A stretch of 62,649 bases of DNA from a virus: IMG/VR virus record IMGVR_UViG_3300018083_000030, positions 1 to 62,649 of that record. The stretch is one strand, 5' to 3'. The notes beneath the pieces were generated by a model. It ran no database searches, was not told where the DNA came from, and saw only the letters and a program-made list of their open reading frames with translations. The first letter of the stretch is position 1; each line of letters opens with the position of its first letter. A program made the position numbers and the translations under genes. This document shows positions 58,398-62,649 of this stretch, piece by piece.

Positions 58398-59561
58398 TTA
58401 ATCCTGTCGCACGTGCGTGATCTTTACGCGCCCGTTCGCGCCGGCCAGCTGGTAACCGTAGTAATAATTATCACTCTGATTGCCCGATCCGCCGCCGCCC
58501 GGTGGCAAGCCGGCATTGCCTTGCATGGCATACAGCCGGCCGCGTCCGGTGCCGCCGCCGGGCGATCCGCCCAAGCCCCAGAACACTTGGTGCGGGAAGC
58601 CGCCCGAACCGTCGATCATTTCCATGCCGCCGGTGCCGCCCTGGCCGGGCGTCGATCCCACCTCACCGTCGAGGTTGCCGCCACCGCCGCCGACGCATGA
58701 CATCAGCACCGGGCCACTCTGGATCGAAATGCTGGTCGTGCCGCCGGGGAATCCGCGATTGCCGCCGGCCTGATTGCCCTGCCCGCCAACACCCACGATC
58801 AAGTTTAAGATCTGCCCGGTGACCACCCGAAGATAAAGCAAGCCGTACTGCCCGCCGCCGCCACCGCCACCGCCGCCGCTACCGGTGCCAGCTGCACCGC
58901 CGCCGCCCGCGCCCCACGCCTCGATTCCCACATTGGTCACGCCGGTCGGCACCGGCCACGAGGTCGAGCTATTGAAAATCAACACGGTGAGATCGAAAGC
59001 GTCGCCGCCGAATTGCGACGGCACCGGGCCGACGACATAGAACGACCCGCCGTAGAAGATCGCCTCGAATGGTTTCAGCGCATAGAGATCCTGCGGTGCC
59101 AGATTCAGGCCGTCGTTGCGCACCACTGGCACCGGGCCATGGCCGTCGAGATTGACTGTCACCGGGCCGGTGTTGGCCTTCTCCGGCAAGATGCTTAACG
59201 TCATGTAGTTGTTGTAACCGGTCGACGGCGGGTCGAGCGTGGCGGTGAAATTGTTGGGACCGCCGACGAACATTGTGCCGCGTGGCAAGCCGCGCTGAAT
59301 CAAATAGCGCGCCGCCAATTCGAGATTGGTCAAGCGGTTCGGGTTGTAGGCAATCATGGCGCGGTCGACCAGCGCCTCTTGCTCGCTGATCAGTGAGTTG
59401 ACCACCTCCGGCCGCAAGCGCACGTCGCAGCCGTTGCCGTAGTACAGCGCGGCGGTGCCGACCGGTGCGGTGATCGGCGGATATGCGTGCGTCGGGTTCA
59501 GCTGGTCGTTGGGATTCGGTGCCAGCCCGCCATCGGTCGCAGCCGGGAAAATGCCACTCAT
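58398..59561 (-). CDS. Tail fibre with glycine-rich tip
   Basis: 387 residues. Residues 1-200 parallel the N-terminal part of the upstream fibre (MSGIFPAATDGGLAPNP, EALVDRAMIAYNPNRLTNLE). From about 215 the sequence is Gly-rich (GGGGGGGGQYGLLYLRVVTG, GGGGNLDGEVGS) and ends GRVKITHVRQD. A second Gly-rich receptor-binding tip besides 1774-2550. ATGA overlap with the upstream fibre. Confidence 0.65.
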   Translation of the reverse strand: MSGIFPAATDGGLAPNPNDQLNPTHAYPPITAPVGTAALYYGNGCDVRLRPEVVNSLISEQEALVDRAMIAYNPNRLTNLELAARYLIQRGLPRGTMFVGGPNNFTATLDPPSTGYNNYMTLSILPEKANTGPVTVNLDGHGPVPVVRNDGLNLAPQDLYALKPFEAIFYGGSFYVVGPVPSQFGGDAFDLTVLIFNSSTSWPVPTGVTNVGIEAWGAGGGGAAGTGSGGGGGGGGGQYGLLYLRVVTGQILNLIVGVGGQGNQAGGNRGFPGGTTSISIQSGPVLMSCVGGGGGNLDGEVGSTPGQGGTGGMEMIDGSGGFPHQVFWGLGGSPGGGTGRGRLYAMQGNAGLPPGGGGSGNQSDNYYYGYQLAGANGRVKITHVRQD

Positions 59562-61567
59562 GTACGGCCCCCTTGCAGTGCTGCGACCTGCGATTCGAGT
59601 TGATCAATGCGGCGCATCGCATCCTGCAACGCTTGGATCAATGCCGGCACGCATTTGGAATAGTCCACCGACCACGGCATGAACCCGGCTTCGCCCGGCT
59701 CGCCGGTGCCCTTGACGACAGCTTGCGGCAACACCGGCTCGAGTTCCTGCGCCATCAATCCGACGGCGTGGCCGCCGCCATCTTTCCAATCGAACTCCTG
59801 CACCGCCAGCGCGTCGATGATTTCGCGACCGCGCGAAAACGGCGTGTTGTTTTCCTTCAGCCTGATATCGGAGCTTGCCGCATACACGGTTTCGTAGTCG
59901 CTGATTCCAATCACGCCCACCTGGGTGCCGGCGTAGTTGTAAAATCCACACGCATAATTGCCGGCACCGGACCCGCCGGTGGCGGATCGACCCCAGAACG
60001 TAATCCCGACATGACCCCAGTACGTGTTGCATTGCGCTTCGGTGTTGCCGAAGTACGATGCCGCGCCAGCCGATCCGGTATAGGGGCCGATGCCGACGCA
60101 CCCGTCGGTACGGCGGATGGTGAACGGTGTGTTTTGCGTAGCCCCAGCGTCGCTGAATCCGATGATTTGAAAATCATCGCGCGCGGCGTTGCCGATGCCG
60201 CGCATTGACCAGCGCCCGACGGTGCTTTTCTTGAATAGTATTTCGCCGACGTAGGTTGCGCCCGGCGAGTCAACCGCCAGCTGTGCGTTGTTGCCGGCTG
60301 GCGCTTTCAGCGTGAGCGCCGGTGCGGCGAACGTCGCCGTGCCGGTGGCACGTGAGATCAACAGTGGCGTGGTGAGTTGCGAGTCGCCGTCGGAATAGGA
60401 GTCGAGGCGGAAATCGCTGCCGGCGTTGCTGCCGGCCTCGGCCGTGGCGTCGCCCAGCACCAGACGCCACCGCCGCTTGTTGTCGATGCGATTCAACCCG
60501 GTGATGGCGGCATCGTTGCCCGGGTTCTTGTAGATGCGGAACGTCGGTGCAGGGTCGTTGATCCACACGCTTTTGAACGTGGCCACGCCGGATGCGCGGT
60601 CGATCACCAGCGGCGAGTCGATGACGACGCCGGCATCGTCGCAGCGCGTCACCGCATAATTTGCGCCGGCATTGGCCCCGCCTTCCGGTGCGGTGTTCAT
60701 TTCCGCGCGCCATCGGTCGATGCCGTTGCGCTGGTATCCGAACCACGCCGAACCGTTGGCGGCGACCGAATTGACGTTGATGGCCGGCTGGACCTTGGCG
60801 ACCGAAATGTTGCCGGTGAACACGCCCCCGGTTTGCGGCATGTACGATGGGCCGCCGGCCGATATCGGAGTCCAGCCGTTGTTCAGCCGGGCATAGGTTT
60901 GTCCGTCGGTCGGGGCCTCGCCGATCTTGGTGTCGGCATATTGCTTCGGCACCGCCTCGAGCGGCTGCGTCGGATCGCCGTGCAACACCAGCGGCCCCGT
61001 CAGCTGGCCGCCGGTGAGTTGCAACACCTGAGTCCACGCCACGCCCTTGCGACCATAGGCGAACGTATCGTTCGGCGCTTCCGGCATCGCCACCACGATG
61101 GCGTCGACGTAGGCTTTGCTTGCGGCATGCTCCGGCAATGTCGGCGTGACCGGAATGACCAGCGCGCCGGTCATGGTGTCGCCGGCCTTGGCCACTTTGA
61201 GCGCGTCGCCGTCGTCCACGTATTGCTTGGATGCGGCGTGGTTGGGTGCGGTCGGTGCGCCCGGCAGGATGATCGGCCCGGTCACCGCCCCGCCCGCGCT
61301 GTCCAGCTTCTGATCGAATCGGGCCACCAGCGCGTCGCCCAGATTGGTCACCAGATTGGCATTGAATGAGAACCCCAGCCGGTCGACGGCGGCCAACGGC
61401 TCGGACGTGAGCGCGTTCATTTGTGCGTCGGTCAGCATGGTCGAGCAATCGGACGCGACGTAGAACGGCCCGTTGCCGATCACCGTGTGCGCGGGGATGT
61501 AACCGTTGACAACACCCGGCCCCGGCGGAACGCCGCCCATTTCTTCAGGTGGGAAAATTGCCGCCAT
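59558..61567 (-). CDS. Long tail fibre with peptidase S74 intramolecular chaperone
   Basis: 669 residues. N-terminal anchor MAAIFPPEEMGGVPPGPG. Repeated fibre units LPEHAASKAYVDAIV and TAPNHAASKQYVDDGDALK (about 90-150). Then beta shaft. C-terminal SDIRLKENNTPFSRGREIID, LAVQEFDWKDGGGHAVGLMA is the S74 domain that trimerises and self-cleaves fibre tips. I chose ATG 61,567 because the next fibre begins alike; the TTG at 61,609 is possible. Confidence 0.85.
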   Translation of the reverse strand: MAAIFPPEEMGGVPPGPGVVNGYIPAHTVIGNGPFYVASDCSTMLTDAQMNALTSEPLAAVDRLGFSFNANLVTNLGDALVARFDQKLDSAGGAVTGPIILPGAPTAPNHAASKQYVDDGDALKVAKAGDTMTGALVIPVTPTLPEHAASKAYVDAIVVAMPEAPNDTFAYGRKGVAWTQVLQLTGGQLTGPLVLHGDPTQPLEAVPKQYADTKIGEAPTDGQTYARLNNGWTPISAGGPSYMPQTGGVFTGNISVAKVQPAINVNSVAANGSAWFGYQRNGIDRWRAEMNTAPEGGANAGANYAVTRCDDAGVVIDSPLVIDRASGVATFKSVWINDPAPTFRIYKNPGNDAAITGLNRIDNKRRWRLVLGDATAEAGSNAGSDFRLDSYSDGDSQLTTPLLISRATGTATFAAPALTLKAPAGNNAQLAVDSPGATYVGEILFKKSTVGRWSMRGIGNAARDDFQIIGFSDAGATQNTPFTIRRTDGCVGIGPYTGSAGAASYFGNTEAQCNTYWGHVGITFWGRSATGGSGAGNYACGFYNYAGTQVGVIGISDYETVYAASSDIRLKENNTPFSRGREIIDALAVQEFDWKDGGGHAVGLMAQELEPVLPQAVVKGTGEPGEAGFMPWSVDYSKCVPALIQALQDAMRRIDQLESQVAALQGGRT

Positions 61568-61657
61568 TCGGTCCCGCCCCGCTTGGTTCGCGCCGGATAC
61601 TAGACTCAAAATGCTTAAAGCGGAAATGCTAAGGATCCCGCCAAGGCCCGGCGGCGT

Positions 61658-62578
61658 CTACATAATGCAATTCGCTTCGTCCCGCTGATAGACACACCAG
61701 AACGCATTGCGCGGCAGAATCTGCGGCAACAGCCACTTAAACGCTTCGTAGTATTCCGGGTCGTGCGGCTGCGGCGACGGCACTGTCGGCAAGTTGCAAT
61801 TGCTCGGCAGGATGCGCTCGCCCGGCCACATCACGATGTTCAATGACAGCAGCGGGTGATAGCACGTCGGCACCATCGGAATGAGTTCGCCCTTGCCTGG
61901 AATCGGGTTGTTGCTGCAATTGACCTTGTCGGGGCAATCCTGCTGATCCCGCGCCATTGTCCACCAGCCGCTCGGGTGCTCGGCCGGACAGTCGAATTGC
62001 CCGGCGTATCGCATCAACATCCGCGCGCCGAACACGCCCGCCAGCTGGGTCAGCGTGTCCCAGTTCATCACCTCGAATTTCAATCGCCAGACGAGGCAAA
62101 TGAGAAACGACAACAGCTGATCGGACCATTGCCCTTCGCATTCGTTGGGAAACGTGATGCCCAGCCGCGCCGCCCAGAGCTTCACCGTCAGCTGCGCCCG
62201 GCACGGGTCAAGCTCCCGTAGCAGCACGCATAACGCCTCGACCGAACCGAATCCGACCGACCCGAAAGCGTCGAGCAAGGCCAGCTGCGGCAACGGCGGA
62301 TCGTCGTCGCACGGGATTGAATCGCCGCAACATCCGCCGACGATAAGTTGCTGGCACCCGACCCGATTGCACCCGATGGCCGTGGCCCCAAGGCTTTGCT
62401 GACCGCTCGACAGTGGCGGCGATGCTTCCTTGGTGATGTTGTAGATCTGCCCTTCCGGTGCGAATGCCCGGATCGCGCAAATGAAAAATTCTTCGTCGAC
62501 GTCGCACGGCGACGGCCCGCAACAGCCGTCCGGCACACGACACTGAATCGTCGGAAGGTCGGGGCCGGATGTGTTCAT
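61658..62578 (-). CDS. Baseplate protein gp48-like (DUF2313/YmfQ type)
   Basis: 306 residues. LTVKLWAARLGITFPNECEG, QWSDQLLSFLICLVWRLKFE, LTQLAGVFGARMLMRYAG fit the baseplate protein that follows J in Mu-like phages. Very Cys-rich (NCGGCC-like clusters near residues 18-30, 78-92). Longer than Mu gp48. ATG overlaps the stop of the J C-terminal frame (ATGA). Confidence 0.7.
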   Translation of the reverse strand: MNTSGPDLPTIQCRVPDGCCGPSPCDVDEEFFICAIRAFAPEGQIYNITKEASPPLSSGQQSLGATAIGCNRVGCQQLIVGGCCGDSIPCDDDPPLPQLALLDAFGSVGFGSVEALCVLLRELDPCRAQLTVKLWAARLGITFPNECEGQWSDQLLSFLICLVWRLKFEVMNWDTLTQLAGVFGARMLMRYAGQFDCPAEHPSGWWTMARDQQDCPDKVNCSNNPIPGKGELIPMVPTCYHPLLSLNIVMWPGERILPSNCNLPTVPSPQPHDPEYYEAFKWLLPQILPRNAFWCVYQRDEANCIM

Positions 62579-62649
62579 GGCCGGCGCGCCAGGGCGAGCG
62601 GCGGTGCGGGCTGGAACGTCGATTCCCTTAGCTCGACGTCTTCGACCAC
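62575..62649 (-). CDS. C-terminal 24 codons of baseplate J, cut by window edge
   Basis: Open frame ending VELRESTFQPAPPLALARRP and TGA that overlaps the gp48-like ATG. Joining 62,649 to 1 after removing one duplicated base gives ESLRRE-VVEDVELRE in frame with the left-end J gene. A direct join is one base out of frame and would read into gp48 as Arg/Ala/Pro-rich noise. Confidence 0.7.
   Translation of the reverse strand: MVEDVELRESTFQPAPPLALARRP

Overview
The window is an essentially complete genome of a temperate, contractile-tailed phage (myovirus), about 62.6 kb and visibly GC-rich. Virion and lysis genes lie on the minus strand. Most early and accessory genes lie on the plus strand. The two ends belong together: the left edge cuts the baseplate J gene (Mu gp47-like) and the right edge carries 24 codons that look like its missing C-terminus, followed by a gp48-like gene. 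The sequence therefore looks like a circular or circularly permuted genome opened inside gene J, with about one base of error at the join. The host is probably an alphaproteobacterium, judged only from base composition, codon style and small-protein families.

Layout. 1-28,617 (minus) is the late module read right to left: a small upstream gene, TerS, TerL, small Cys genes, HK97-type portal, an MT-A70 adenine methyltransferase, a MuF-like minor head protein with a JAB-like C-terminus, prohead protease, HK97 major capsid, two duplicated head or decoration proteins, connectors, an HK97 gp10-like protein, tail terminator candidate, tail sheath, tail tube, tail chaperone with a lambda-type -1 frameshift site, tape measure, Mu gpN-, gpP- and gp45-like baseplate proteins (the spike is fused to collagen-like repeats), three fibre genes, then gp46 and gp47 (J). 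54,547-62,649 (minus) continues this module: end of J, gp48, two tail fibres (one with a peptidase S74 chaperone domain), a fibre-associated protein, a modular endolysin and a set of small membrane proteins.

28,628-33,041 holds mixed accessory genes: a Gp37/Gp68 (DUF5131) protein, a ParB-domain protein and a Trm1-like methyltransferase. 33,069-34,563 (minus) encodes small HTH regulators. They face a tyrosine integrase (35,206-36,366). 36.4-40.6 kb is a train of about 18 tiny genes joined by ATGA, GTGA, TGATG or TAATG overlaps. Many are zinc-ribbon or single-membrane-segment proteins, and one belongs to the superinfection-immunity family. 40.6-42.2 kb holds a DndB-like (DGQHR) gene behind a dense control region. 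42.4-43.6 kb is about 1.2 kb without a convincing gene but with two repeat arrays. It is the best candidate replication origin and lies beside the SF3 helicase and a primase split in two (43.9-46.2 kb, minus). A Cro/YdaS-like regulator faces the recombination operon (YqaJ-like exonuclease plus Bet/RecT, 47.3-50.0 kb), which runs into DUF1367, winged-helix, nucleoside-deoxyribosyltransferase-like and coiled-coil genes up to a strong hairpin terminator at 54.45 kb.

The parts fit together as an integrating myophage with Mu-like tail and baseplate, HK97-like head, its own recombination and priming proteins, and two separate sets of host-recognition fibres. A palindrome of the form AACCCG-N3-CGGGTT overlapping a TTGACA box recurs upstream of plus-strand operons and may be the site of the phage's own repressor. 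All family calls come from reading motifs; no database search was possible.
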